Below are positions 33,021 through 43,700 of a DNA stretch of 64,000 nucleotides, piece after piece. The translations under genes were made by a program, and so were the position numbers. Within the stretch, counting starts at the first letter, position 1, and every line of letters starts with the position of its first letter. The stretch comes from Gambelia wislizenii (Eukaryota; Chordata; Lepidosauria; Squamata; Crotaphytidae), in contig JAUMIR010000004.1 of the NCBI GenBank assembly GCA_030847615.1, forward strand, positions 103,926,001 to 103,990,000, given 5' to 3'. The notes below the pieces were generated by a model that saw nothing but the letters and a program-made list of their open reading frames with translations, ran no database searches and had not been told where the DNA came from.

Positions 33021-33980
33021 TATAGAGTTGAAATTTGGTGAAAAGATGTCAAGTATGATTTGGAAATATTGCAAAACAAATTCATGCAACAGATTGGGTC
33101 TGTCCATGGGGTTCTAGCAGCTCACCATACGGCAGAGTTAGGTCGCCCCTCAATTGCAGCTAGAATCAATCTGTCTTTTTAAAGATCACAGATTAACACA
33201 GATTAAATGGTCTTGAGGATAACTCCCTCAGCAAACATTGCTGGCTGAGGAACTGAGGAATGGAGGTTGGGCACAATTGTTCCAAGACAGGTTAAAGGTT
33301 TACAACCTTGATAGAGAGAAATACTTAAGAGTTAGTCCTATCAATCTCAAAAACTGGATTTTTGTTCATGATGTTAACCAAGACAGGGCAGCCATAGTTG
33401 GGGCACATTTCTCCATTTGGTACCCACAGATTCAGATCAGTCATGCAAGGCCACAGTACTTTGAAATGCTAAGCTTTTGCCAGATCAGAAGAGCTTTCAC
33501 AGAACTTAGATTTCAGCAGTTGTCTTCTGCATATCTTGAAGGGAGATTTCAAGGTATTCTAGTGCTAGCCAGAAAATGTATTTTTGGCTGGAATCAGATT
33601 GAGGACATAACCCATTATTTGTTGTTCTGCCCCCTCTATTCTGCTCCTAGACAAAGATTTGTGTCACCTATTATTCAGATATATACAGACTGCTTAACTC
33701 AGAAAGTAGTTGTGGCAATGTTAGCTGATACAAACTATTTGTCACATACTCAGTAGCCCATTTGCATTGGCAGCTAAGAAACTAGTAGCTCACTTTATTA
33801 AGGAACACATTGTATTATAAAAATCAATCTTTATTCTTTTTGAAGTTTTTACAGGGATTTGTTAAAAAGTTCTAATGTTATGTTTAATATTTTAATATTT
33901 TTTGGTCAATATTATTCATAGTTTTTCCTCTTATATACATTGCAAATGCCATTGGCTATATACAATAAAGCTTATGACTC
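33021..33980 (+). pseudogene. LINE-B C-terminal region and 3' end, segment 3 of 3
   Basis: The frame from 33238 to 33756 reads through WAQLFQDRLKVYNLDREKYL and RFQGILVLARKCIFGW to EDITHYLLFCPLYSAPRQRF. The C-x-H-like HYLLFCPLY block is the C-terminal motif common to several non-LTR clades. The last part is an AT-rich 3' UTR ending near CATTGGCTATATACAATAAAG. The upstream frame (33040-33230) has several stops. The element is dead. Confidence 0.8.
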
Positions 33981-33988
33981 CCCTCCAT

Positions 33989-34234
33989 TACATGGAGCAA
34001 TGGACTCAAACTGCAGGAGAAGATATTCCACCTAAACATTAGGAAGTACTTCCTGACAGTAAGCGCTGTTTGGCAGTAGAATGCACTGCCTGGGAGTGTG
34101 GTAGAGTCTCCTCCTTTGGAGGTTTTCAAACAGAGGCTGGATGGCCATCTGTCGTGAATGCTTTGACTGGGTATCCCTGCATTTCAGGGGGTTGGACTAG
34201 ATGGCCCTTGTGGTCTCTTCCAACTCTATGATTC
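33989..34234 (+). mobile_element. CR1 3' fragment D
   Basis: It starts ACATGGAGCAATGGACTCAA, contains AGGAAGTACTTCCTGACAGT and ends GTCTCTTCCAACTCTATGAT. It begins directly after the LINE-B tail. The start point nearly coincides with that of fragment E (46961). Confidence 0.9.
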
Positions 34235-34544
34235 ATCCAGCACAGGTTCAATCCATGTTCCCTGAAATACCTTCTGACTCACCAGGAGTACTCCTTTCTT
34301 GTCTTGATTAAGCTTTAATTTGTTTTCCCTCATCCAGTCCATTATTCACAACTGACACGGGTTTAGTATTGAGCTAGTACTATTTACACATTGAAATATA
34401 AGACCAATGGGTTGGTTCCAGGTTCTGCTTTCTATGGGCAGAAGGGCTTGTGTCACTGAAGGTGCCACTCCCAAATTTGTGAGTCAAACCATACTCACAC
34501 CATTCAGCAGACTCTTCATATAGCATTTTTGGCCTGCAAAATAG

Positions 34545-34900
34545 TACTGAATTTTTGTTTTATTTCATCCAACTGAAACATAATCTGCTTTCATTTTTTA
34601 CTAAAAGTGATTTTTAAAAAATATTTTATTATATTTCAAATAAAATAAGACTAAAAACAAAACAAAAAAAAGTTCATTCAAGAACTGTTATCAATACATT
34701 GTATTCTTAGTGTCATTTTTTAAGTAAGCAAACTCCTTGTCATCTTATATACAGGTTTCTATTCTTCATGACTTCCCTGTGTTCAACCTATTAGACATTT
34801 CTGTCTTCATTTTATTTCCTTTGCACTTTGGTAAATTCTGTTTCTAATTTGTGTTTCTACCTATCTGTTCATAAAGTGAATTTAACACTACAAGCCAGGT
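34545..34900 (+). repeat. Duplicated segment, interrupted copy
   Basis: TTGTTTTATTTCATCCAACTG (34555) and, after about 250 bases of inserted AT-rich sequence, AAGTGAATTTAACACTACAAGCCAGG (34875) together match one continuous stretch at 36872-36966. The inserted part begins with an A/T-rich L1-like end. Confidence 0.55.
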
Positions 34901-34985
34901 TTTTATTTTATTTATTTAAATGTATATCCCACCTTTCTCCCAGTATGGGACCCAAGGCAGCATACAAACCTTTTAAAACACAATA
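34898..34985 (-). mobile_element. LINE 3' terminus (same family as 26738)
   Basis: TTTATTTATTTAAATGTATA followed by CCCACCTTTCTCCCAGTATG is the reverse-complemented tail seen at 26738-26800. Confidence 0.6.
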
Positions 34986-35120
34986 CATTTTTTTTAAAAA
35001 AAACTATCAATACTGAAGTTAAAAATACAATTAAACTAAATATGATTTTAAACACAAGTTTAAAAAACGTTAGATAGCATTATAAGTATTTAAACAGATT
35101 AATATTGTTGCCTAGTATTG

Positions 35121-35235
35121 TTATTGTTGTGTGCCTTAAAGTCATTTCTGACTTATGGCAACCCTAAGGAGAAACTATCATGGTGTTTTCTTGGTGAGAT
35201 TTGTTCAGAAAAGGTTTGCCTTTGTCTTCTTCTGA
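35121..35235 (-). mobile_element. tRNA-SINE, 3' half
   Basis: GTTGTGTGCCTTAAAGTCAT then CTGACTTATGGCAACCCTAAG is the reverse-complemented 3' body of the SINE at 7099. The 5' head is absent. Confidence 0.7.
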
Positions 35236-35289
35236 GACTGAGGGGGTGTGGCTTTGTTACCCAAAGAGGTAGGGGGTGCCTTGAGACCC

Positions 35290-36060
35290 ACCCATGATAT
35301 CAAAATCTACATGAGGGAATTATTAGCTCAAACAGTATGCCTGCAAGAGGAGAGTAACTGTGGGGATCTTTTCACCTATGTATACTAGTACTAACTGCAG
35401 AGTACTCCAGGTTAAAGTGAAATAAAGTATTTTTTATTGGAAATAACACAAAAAACATTCACACATGCAACTTATGTTCCTAAGAACCACACAAGGCTAT
35501 TGAGGTGTAAGGCATAAAGATTGAATAGAGGAAGAAATTTGGGGAAATAGGGCAATAGTTACCAGTCTTGAAGAGCGAAGTACTCAAACAGAAGTCTGAG
35601 GGTGACACTGAAAGTTCTAAAGCAGAGGCACACCGAGAAAGTGAGTGGCCGGGCTCGTACACAGTTGCACACTTTCTATTGTTGGTGGAATAATATTTAT
35701 ACCCTGCTTCATATCCTGAAAGAGTACTAGAACAAAACTTAGATGGATTTACCACTGGGTAAACAAAGGAAACTGAAACTCACATGATTGTGTTAATGGG
35801 TGGGAAATAGAAATCAATGGGTTTACAACAACCTCACAATGCAGGACAGGAGGGGTTTCTGAGGTGAGATTTCCTTGGGATTGGGGTTGGGAAAGGTCAC
35901 TTGATTGTTTGGTTGGATGACTCATTGCTGAGGTGCCCAAGAAGGATTTAGCACATACCTTCTTAACCACTCTGTTTAGTAAGGGGCTTCCACACAATCC
36001 TAACATGGGCTTGCTTGCCAAAATATTTCTAAGACACATCCCAGGTCCTTATGACCTCCA
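35290..36060 (-). mobile_element. Possible LTR, minus strand
   Basis: On the minus strand a TATAAATA box (35694-35701) lies about 260 bases upstream of AATAAA signals (near 35425-35445), the promoter-to-poly(A) layout of an LTR. The flanks are GC-richer than neighbouring DNA. Terminal TG/CA and target duplications were not resolved, and no internal region is present. Confidence 0.4.
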
Positions 36061-36154
36061 CCTGGCCTCCTTTTAGATCACCCTGGTCAACTTGACCCCT
36101 AGAAGTGTCCAATATTTCCAATTATGAGATATCATAGGGAGAGAGTTGTAGGGC

Positions 36155-36265
36155 ATGCTAACAACTTGGCCAAGGCCACTCAGTGAGTTTCCATGGCTGA
36201 GCAGGAATTCATACCCTGGTCTCCAGAGTCATGGTCCAATGCTTAAATCACTACACAACAGTGGT
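36155..36265 (-). mobile_element. tRNA-SINE, 5' half
   Basis: Reverse-complemented, it reads TTTAAGCATTGGACCATGAC, then GGGTATGAATTCCTGCTCAG (B-box region) and GAGTGGCCTTGGCCAAGTTG. The 3' part is missing. Confidence 0.7.
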
Positions 36266-36269
36266 TCTC

Positions 36270-37847
36270 TTTGTCTAGTATATCAAACATAAATGCAATG
36301 GGACATGACACATGAACTAGACATGGGTGTAAATAATTGCTTCTGTAAAAGAGCCAGTTTTTAAACCAGGAATAGGAATCATATGGCCTGCAGGCTGCAT
36401 GGGAGCAGTTGGGAGGGCCACTGTGGCCCTCAGAACTCCACTAACTCTCAAGCCCCCAGTACCCTAAAAAAAAAAGTCAGCCAAAAAACTCTCACTTGAA
36501 ACAGCGAGACTCCCCACTCCCCCATGTCCAGATGCACCACAAGTCAACCAGGAGTGATATAACTGCTCCTCAAAATGGTGGTCTCAACAGCACATCTACA
36601 GCTATCTGTGGAGCTCTGGGCTCCACAGCATGCCTACCTCTCCTTTAAACTATTCCAGTTAAAGGGATGTTCTGAAACAACTCTAAAATGCTAGTATCTA
36701 AAGTGAAATATCTGAGGGCATTTTTTCCTTTTCTAATCTCAGTATGAATGCAATTACATATCTAGAATATATGTTCTTTGTTTCTTGTTTAACCCTTGCA
36801 ATAAAAGAATATATGAAATGTGTACATCTGTCCTTCATGTAAAATTAAAGATACTTTCACCTATAAATGTATTCGTTCTGAATTCTTGTTTTATTGAATC
36901 CAACTGAAATATAATCACCTTCACTCTTTTCTTGTAAAGGTGACATTCATGCTACAAGCCAAGCTGACTAGTATATCGGACTCACTCACTGGAATACTTC
37001 CTAGCCCGTGAGGTGGTGTTCTACCACATAGCTTCGGTTCCTTTCATGCTATGGGACTTGATGCACAGTTGCCTTGTTGTTAAAGGTAATTGCCGCTGTT
37101 GTAATCATACATAAGACTGATCCAGCCATAGAGCAATTGATATGTTGGAATCTAGCAATTATTTTGTTAAATTGTTTAATAATCCAATGTTTATGAAATT
37201 GTTTGGAATTTGTATCATAAAATGTATTAAGTTATTGTTTTTTTAAGTGGACAGATAAATTGTAACAAGGTGTATGTAACAATTACATAGAGAGACATTG
37301 GGATTGTAGTATTGTTTTATTATAATCTTGCAATTTTGACACTTTGTTAGCATTGCTTTGTTACATTGAATACATTGGATATTACATACACACTCCCATT
37401 TTTTGTTAGTTTAGTCCAGACACCCAGCCGTTTTCCTAAGGACTATTTTATGGGGGCATAAATACAATGGAACATGAACTCAGTTCAGATCTCTTGCTTT
37501 GCACGTGACAATAACTATGAAATTATATAATCCTTCACATTCTGGGTAGCACAAATTGCCAGCCTACCTCATTCACACAAACACTTTTTAACTTTATCTC
37601 ATATAAGGACTAGGCAGTATCCACACTATCTGTAAATAATTGCTGTCTAAAGGAGAGCATGAAACCAACAAAGTCAGAAAAGCAGTCTAAAGGGCAGTGC
37701 ACTCTAGCTAACATTGGAATATGCTTTATTTTATTTATTTTTAAAAAAGCTTTAATATCTCTGCTCTGTAGATACCATTTGCTCTGTACAAGAGAGACTA
37801 TATAATAATTAAATGACTCCTAGCTATTGTTGATTGGTTCCCTACCC
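36270..37847. other. No gene recognised
   Basis: AT-rich DNA. The only structure seen is the second copy of the 34545 repeat at 36872-36966. Confidence 0.4.
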
Positions 37848-37850
37848 CTA

Positions 37851-38401
37851 CGAGATTATCAGACAGGAACAAAAAAAGTGTTCCTCTCCCACAATCTCCT
37901 CTCCTGCCCTGTCCTGGCAGAAAAACAAAATTTTTCAGACCTACCTTGCTAGTGTCCATAGGGCAGCCCAGGAATGAATGGAGCTCTAACGGAGCTCCAT
38001 TCACTTCCTGGAATGAAATCCCGTCTGTTCTCACAAGAAGACATGAGCACAGGAAATTCAAAAGTAAAAACAAAAATACAAGAGAAAAAGTCACAGCAAG
38101 TAAGCCAGGGAAGTTTTTAAAAAGAGTGTCACTTACCTTGATGACCCAATCTCATCAGGAAGTGTTCTGGCAGGGACCTCCCATTGACGCTGGGATCTCG
38201 CAAGCGAAATGGGGCACCTTTTCAGTCGCAGGGACATCCATGATGTATTGACAGCTTGGCCCATCAATAAAAAGCAGCACCGGAGGAACGGCAGCAGAAT
38301 GGGTGCATAACAAGGAGGGAACAGCCTCATCTGAAAAGTAAGCCCTTTAGCGATCTCCTGGCATCATTATAACACCATTTTTGGAGCGTCTGATAATCTC
38401 C
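37851..38401 (-). mobile_element. Family H1 non-autonomous DNA transposon, copy 2 (full length)
   Basis: Left end (C)GAGATTATCAGACAGG and right end, reverse-complemented, GGAGATTATCAGACGCTCC are inverted. CTA occurs on both sides (37848-37850 and 38402-38404), a 3-bp target duplication. The 551-bp body is collinear with the copy at 1-527 in reverse orientation. A 19-bp imperfect stem not seen in copy 1 lies at 37968-38011 (GGAGCTC-TAACG-GAGCTCC). Non-coding. Harbinger-like by duplication length; the transposase family is inferred. Confidence 0.85.
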
Positions 38402-38404
38402 CTA

Positions 38405-39107
38405 GATTCCACCTGCATTGTTTTAACTTGGACCATTTTTTTTTTCAGGCTATTACCCATGGACAGCCCCCCATAACAAAGCCTATAGCTTTTTGTGTAT
38501 CTACATGTGCGTAAGCATACACAATCTCTTGTGGTCATTATGAGCTTACAGAATTACTACAATCAATTTAAAGAGGCAGGCACTGTCAGTCTGGGAATTC
38601 TAACATGTTGCTTCTATAACAGCAAAAGGGAACAAAAGCTGACATGTTGGATCAAGTCACCATATTTAGAGCATACCCATTGCAATCAATGGGACATAGG
38701 TTTGTTGGCTGGAATCCTGTATCAACTTATACTTAATTCAGTACTTAACTAAGTAACTTCTCCTGACTTGACCACCTCCACAAACTAGATAGAAATGTCA
38801 TTCAACCATTCTCTGACCATCAGCAGAACAGACCTCCCTCTTCCTGTGCAGCTGCTACCTGGTAAAATAGATTCAGGGGTGGGGGGAGTGCAAGTTACAA
38901 TCATGGCAATAATGTAAAAATCATGGTCAGAGTTCAATGATGTTTGTGTCAGGTTTGGGGATGGGGGATCAGGTCAGGAAAAGTTACCTAGTTATGTACT
39001 GAGTTAAGTTTAAACTGGCATAGGATTCTGGCTCTTGTCATTAACTTAAGTCCCATCAGTTTCAGCAGATTTTCTTTAAATCTGGATATACCCCATTGAT
39101 TACACTT
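38405..39107. other. No gene recognised
   Basis: Unique-looking DNA without a recognisable exon or repeat. Confidence 0.4.
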
Positions 39108-40140
39108 AGAATTATAGAACCATAGAATCATAGAGTTGGAAAAAAGCATGAGGGCCATTCAGTCCAACCCCCTGCCTTGCAGGAATGCACAATCAAAGCA
39201 CTCCCTGACATCCAGCCCCTTTAAAAGCCTCCAAAGAAGGAGACTCCACCACACTCTGAGGCAGTGTATTCCACTGTTGAACATCTCATACCATTAGGAA
39301 ATTCCTCCATATGTTTAGATGGAATCCCTTTTTCTATAGTTTGAGTCCATTGCTCTGTGTCCTAGTCTCTGGACCAGCAGAAAACAAGCTTGCACCTTCT
39401 TCAAGCTTTCAAACATCCTTTCAAGTATTTAAACATGGCTATCATGTCACCTCTTAACCTTCTCTTCTCCAGGCTAAATATACCCAAGTCCCTAAGCCAC
39501 TCCTCAGAGGGCATGGCTTCTAGACCTTTAACCATGTTGGTCTCCCTCCTCTGGACACATTCCAGCTTGTCAATATCCTTCTTGAATTGTAATGCACAGA
39601 ACTGGACACAATATTCAAGGTGAGGTCTGACCAAAGCAGAATAAAATGATACTATTATATCCCTTGATCTAGACTCTATACTCCTACTGATGCAGCCTAG
39701 AATCACATTGGCTTTTTTATCTGCCACATCAGACTCATGTTCAGCTTGTGGTTTAAGACTCCTAGATCCCTTCCACATGTACTGTTAACGACCCAGGTGT
39801 CACCCGTCTTGTATCACTGCATTTAATTTTTTCTGCCTAAATACAGTACCTTACATTTCTCCCTGTTGAAATTCATTTTATTAGTTTTTGGGCCCAGTTT
39901 GCCAATCTGTTAAAGTCATTTTGAATTGTGATCCTGTCCTCTGGGGCATTTGCTAGCCTTTCTAATTTGGTGTCATCTGCAAATTTGATAAACATGCTCT
40001 CTATTCCATCATCCAAGTCATTGATAAAGATGTGGAATATCACTGGGCCTAGGACAGAACCCTGTGGCACCCTGCTAGTCACTACTCTTCAGGATGAAGA
40101 GGAGCCATTGGTGACTACCCTTTGGGTTGCACCCTTTGGG
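39108..40140 (-). mobile_element. CR1 LINE fragment B (RT C-terminus plus 3' UTR)
   Basis: The 3' end is at the left (ATAGAATCATAGAGTTGG, 39120). The minus-strand frames read SRVPQGSVLGPVIFHIFIND and FADDTKLERLAN (39873-40082), then [30 protein letters not shown] and [19 protein letters not shown] (39401-39778). FADD is the catalytic RT box and LEKRRLRGD is the CR1 C-terminal signature. The two frames are separated by a frameshift and stop, so the copy is dead. The 5' truncation falls at nearly the same place as in fragment C. Confidence 0.92.
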
Positions 40141-40164
40141 ATGTGTCAGGAACAACTAGACTTA

Positions 40165-40541
40165 GAGCCTTATCACAAAAAGGAAGGGAAGCAGAAGTGA
40201 AACCTGAGAGTAGCATGCCCCACCTTGCCTTATCACATGACATCAGTATGTTTCAACTATTCTCCCATTCCGGTCCCGTGGGAGACAGTGTAAACATAGG
40301 TCTTTTTGCTAATAGATTTTTCCAATTAACATAAATACCCACATTTACCACTGTCTCCCATGGGACTGGAATGGAAGAATAGCTAAAACATGCCAATGTT
40401 GTGCAATAAGACAAAAGGTGAAAGATTTATATGATCTGAAGGGAAACCACAGCTCCAGTTTTTTCCAGTGCAATGAGGCAAGGCAGGAAACACTATTATT
40501 GGGGTGTACTGCCACTTCCCTTCCCTCATGCAATAAGCCCC
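40165..40541. mobile_element. Harbinger-like MITE, family H2 copy 1
   Basis: Ends GAGCCTTATCACAAAAAGG and, reverse-complemented, GGGGCTTATTGCATGAGGG lead into GAAGGGAAG on both sides. TTA flanks both ends (40162-40164, 40542-40544). A second inverted pair, CTCCCATTCCGGTCCC-GTGGGAGACAGTG and CACTGTCTCCCATGGGAC, makes the interior foldable. Copy 2 is at 61332-61608. TTA/TAA duplications are the hallmark of PIF/Harbinger elements. Confidence 0.85.
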
Positions 40542-40707
40542 TTAGAATGGCTTCAACTCAAACAAATTGATATATAGGCCTGATAGGAATTGTGCCCATA
40601 TGCATTTTGTTAAGAACCTGACTAAGCTGAATTGAATAGAAGTATATTCCCACCTAAAACATTACTTTCAAGCCACTTAACCATTTCAAAATCATTTTAT
40701 TCCCAAT

Positions 40708-41638
40708 AAAAATAAAAAAATAAAATAAAAAGGAAACCAACCTGAAGAAAATGGAAGTTCTTTACCACCCTGCACCACAGGATGAACACCGCCATCCCCA
40801 CATTGCCGAAGGCAAATCTGTGCTTAAGTCCGTTCAGCAGTTCACCTATCTGGGAAGCATCAGCTCCTCAGATGCCAAGATTGACAAAGAGATCAATCAC
40901 AGATTAGCAAAGGCATATAGCGCATTTGGAAGACTTTACAAAAGAGTCTGGAGTAACAAACACCTGATGCGAAGCACAAAAAACAGTGTGCATAGAGTCA
41001 TTGTACTGTCTGTTCTCCTTTACGGGTCTGAAACATGGGTCACCTATCGCCACCACTTATGACTCCTCGAATGCTTTCATCAGCGCTGTATACGCACAAT
41101 CCTAAATATACACTGGACTGACTATGTGACGAATGTTGCTGTCCTTGAGCAAGCAGGGATCACCAGCATTGAGGCCATGATATTGAGAACACAGCTACGC
41201 TGGGCAGGGCACGTTTCTAGGATGGAGGACCATCGCCTCCCCAAAATAGTACTCTACGGTGAACTCGCCACAGGGCAGCATAAGAGGGGCACTCCAAAAA
41301 AGCAATACAAGGACTCCCTGAAACAACATCTCAGGCTCGGCCAAATTGATCACCAACAATGGTCTGCCACGGCCTCACATCTGGAGGCCTGGAGACGCAC
41401 TATCCACAACGCTGCAGCCTTATTTGAGAACTCACAACGAACAAGTCTTGAAGAGAAACGACAATGCAGAAAGAATCACAAGCCAGAAACATCACCCAAG
41501 GAGACCTTCTGCTGTGCTTTCTGCAACCAGACATGTTTATCTCGGATTGGCCTTTTCAGTCATCAGCACGCTTGCAGAAAGCACAGGATGAGTCTTTCCT
41601 GAATCTTCATTTGCGAAGAAAAGCCAGAGAGAGAGAGA
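40708..41638 (+). mobile_element. LINE-A copy 2, 5'-truncated, with 11-bp target duplication
   Basis: The insertion is bounded by perfect TTATTCCCAAT duplications (40697-40707 and 41639-41649). It carries the last 300 or so codons of LINE-A, the same short 3' UTR with the CTTCA-TTTG-CGAAG stem and the (GA)n tail. Between the left duplication and the start of LINE-A homology (about 40733) lie 25 bases of A-rich filler not present in LINE-A. Confidence 0.9.
40736..41602 (+). pseudogene. LINE-A reverse-transcriptase C-terminal remnant
   Basis: Reads NLKKMEVLYHPAPQDEHRH onward, homologous to the thumb and C-terminal part of the 27742-30900 product. It is interrupted once by TGA at 41060-41062, where LINE-A has CGA after YRHHL, a CpG-decay-type change. 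Reading resumes in the same frame to the stop at 41600. Over the first 104 residues I count about 14 differences from the long copy. The C-terminal zinc finger keeps CAFC-NQTC-SH-AC, with the Cys that the long copy has lost. Confidence 0.9.
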
Positions 41639-41649
41639 TTATTCCCAAT

Positions 41650-42120
41650 CCATTGTGCTAAAACTTGTACAAGGCAGCTGCCAGGTTCAACGAGTGGCCG
41701 GTTTTCAGCCCAGCTGGCTCCCAGAGCCCAGCCCACCTCCCCCCCAGCCCCACACGGCCATGATGCAGCCAGCATGGGGGCCACCCTGTTGGGCCTCTTC
41801 TTCCCGGCCTGCTTTGTGTGCCGGGAAGAGGACGCAAAGTGGAAGCCTCACCTGCCCCAATTGGCTGGCATGGCCCAGGGAGGCGGGTCTTCCAGCCGGT
41901 ACAGCCGGATGATGCCATCTTTTGTGGCATTTTGCAATGGCCGCTTAACAGCCATTGCTTTATGACTCGGGGGCTGGTATATAAGCCAGCCCCAGTGTCA
42001 TCATTCGCTGTGGCTCACCAGGAGCCGAAGACCAACCCTCCCTCTCTTTTTCTGGTTACAGGGACTTTGTTAGTGTGTATTGCTTGGTAATCATGTTATT
42101 CTGTTGTCACAACTTTGGTG
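41650..42120 (+). mobile_element. GC-rich candidate LTR or promoter region
   Basis: A GC-rich block with a TATATAAG box (41978-41985) sits in GGCTGG-CCAGCC and is followed by GGAGCCGAAGACC and a pyrimidine-rich stretch. Composition contrasts with the AT-rich flanks. It begins right after the LINE-A duplication. It could be a solo LTR of a gypsy- or ERV-type element; no ends or duplications were resolved. Confidence 0.4.
41978..41985 (+). promoter_or_regulatory. TATA-box-like site in the candidate LTR
   Basis: TATATAAG in a GC-rich context. No transcript is known from the sequence alone. Confidence 0.4.
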
Positions 42121-43300
42121 GGTGGTTGGCATGGGTCCCAATCCGAATAATGGGAGGAGGGAACAGGTCTACGTCAAGGTCTAGGTCAAGTTCATGACCA
42201 AGTTCAAGTTCATGGAGACCCCCTTTTTCTATAATTTTGCTTGTTTCACAGGGGAGGGGAGGGTCGTCAGGCGGGCGGCCTGGCCAGGCCTCCTCCCCTC
42301 CATGCTGAGTGGTGTCAGTAGTGACCAGCAGTGCCAGTGGGTTGTCTAATGAAGGAATCCAGACCCATGTGGTGTACGCCAGCTATTATCAGCCATTATC
42401 AAATTTGTGGCCTTTTATTGCCATATGTATAATCTACCTCATATACTCTACCTCATACTTATGCATATCATGTACCATGTTTATCCTTGTTACTTATCTG
42501 AATATATTTGGTGAAGATATAATGTGTCAGTGTCTTGTGTTATATGAGTAAGGGAACATTCCGGTTTGGGCCGCAAGAAAGTTTTCCACAGGGTTGTTCC
42601 CATAGTTTGATGGTACATCTAGATTTGAGTTCATCTAGTCATGCATATTAGGCTGATTGTAAATATATCACCACCTACTACTGCATACTAACTGATAACT
42701 CTTAAACAATGAAAAATGAATTATACACTAATGATTTCCCTCTTGGGATGCTATCCTGTTATCTTAAGCAGAGATCTTTTATTGTACTGAAATCAATAAA
42801 AATTTCCAAGTAAAAGTGGTTGGGATTAGGGTATTAGCTATCTTCCTCATGGTAAACTTTACGGAGCATTGTCAGGTTTGATGGTGGATCTGGCTGTGCT
42901 GGCTTTTCTATGAATTAGAAGAGAATACTTTCCCTCACTCCATCGCATGGATGGTTTTAAGCTGCACATGAAATTTCTTATGCCATTCTCCAACTATCTG
43001 ATGAGGATACAAGATTATATATACAGACAGACAAACAAACAGCACACAGCAAGCACACCTATTTATGGAGATCAAACAATTCTTTCATGACTACTAGAGA
43101 AACATTAACACTGGTCATCTAACAAGCAGCAGGAGAGAATTTGTGTCATGTAAAATGATGTGTAGACCAATTCTCATTCTCAAACACAGCATCTTCTCCC
43201 AGTTTGAAGTAACCTTTTCTTGTCTAACTACCCCTGCCGTACACACAGACAAGTCAGTAAATGGACAAACATATCAAAGATCATCAAAATGTCACAATTA
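42121..43300. other. No gene recognised
   Basis: AT-rich DNA with a short tandem GGTCTA/AAGTTCA-rich stretch near 42170-42215. Nothing coding is recognised. Confidence 0.4.
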
Positions 43301-43306
43301 ACCTTT

Positions 43307-43411
43307 GGCTGTGGCTATTGTGTGCATGAAATTATACAACAGAACTATTGTTTATGCTGTGGCTGTGGCTATTGTGTGCATGAAATTATACAACAGAATT
43401 ATTGTTTATGC
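43307..43411 (+). repeat. 54-bp tandem duplication, two near-identical units
   Basis: GGCTGTGGCTATTGTGTGCA at 43307 recurs at 43361. The following sequence through TTGTTTATGC is identical except for one base (AGAACTATT against AGAATTATT). The unit is 18 codons long and keeps the frame open, but the surrounding 70-codon frame resembles nothing known. Confidence 0.9.
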
Positions 43412-43536
43412 AAATTTATTATGAACTTTTAAAAATCTAGTCTAGAGTCTTTTTCAATCCCTTAAAAAAAACATGTATGACATATTCATAACTGAGCAGC
43501 TTGGTGTTAAAAATGAACAGTTGCCTTAAGAAAACA

Positions 43537-43700
43537 AGAAGAACCCCCCCTGGGTGAGACCAAAGGACTGTCTTAACCAGCATTCTGCTTCACAGAGTGG
43601 CCAAACAGATGCTTCTTGGAAGCTCACAAGTAGGACATGAATGCCATAGCCTTCTCTCACTATTGCTGCATTAATATTCATAGCCATACTGTCCAGGATC
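43537..43700 (+). repeat. Interspersed reptilian repeat
   Basis: AAGAAGAACCCCCCCTGGGT then GAGACCAAAGGACTGTCTTA, GCTTCACAGAGTGGCCAAAC and GAAGCTCACAAGTAGGACAT follow the order of a common reptilian repeat whose class I do not recall. Confidence 0.5.
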
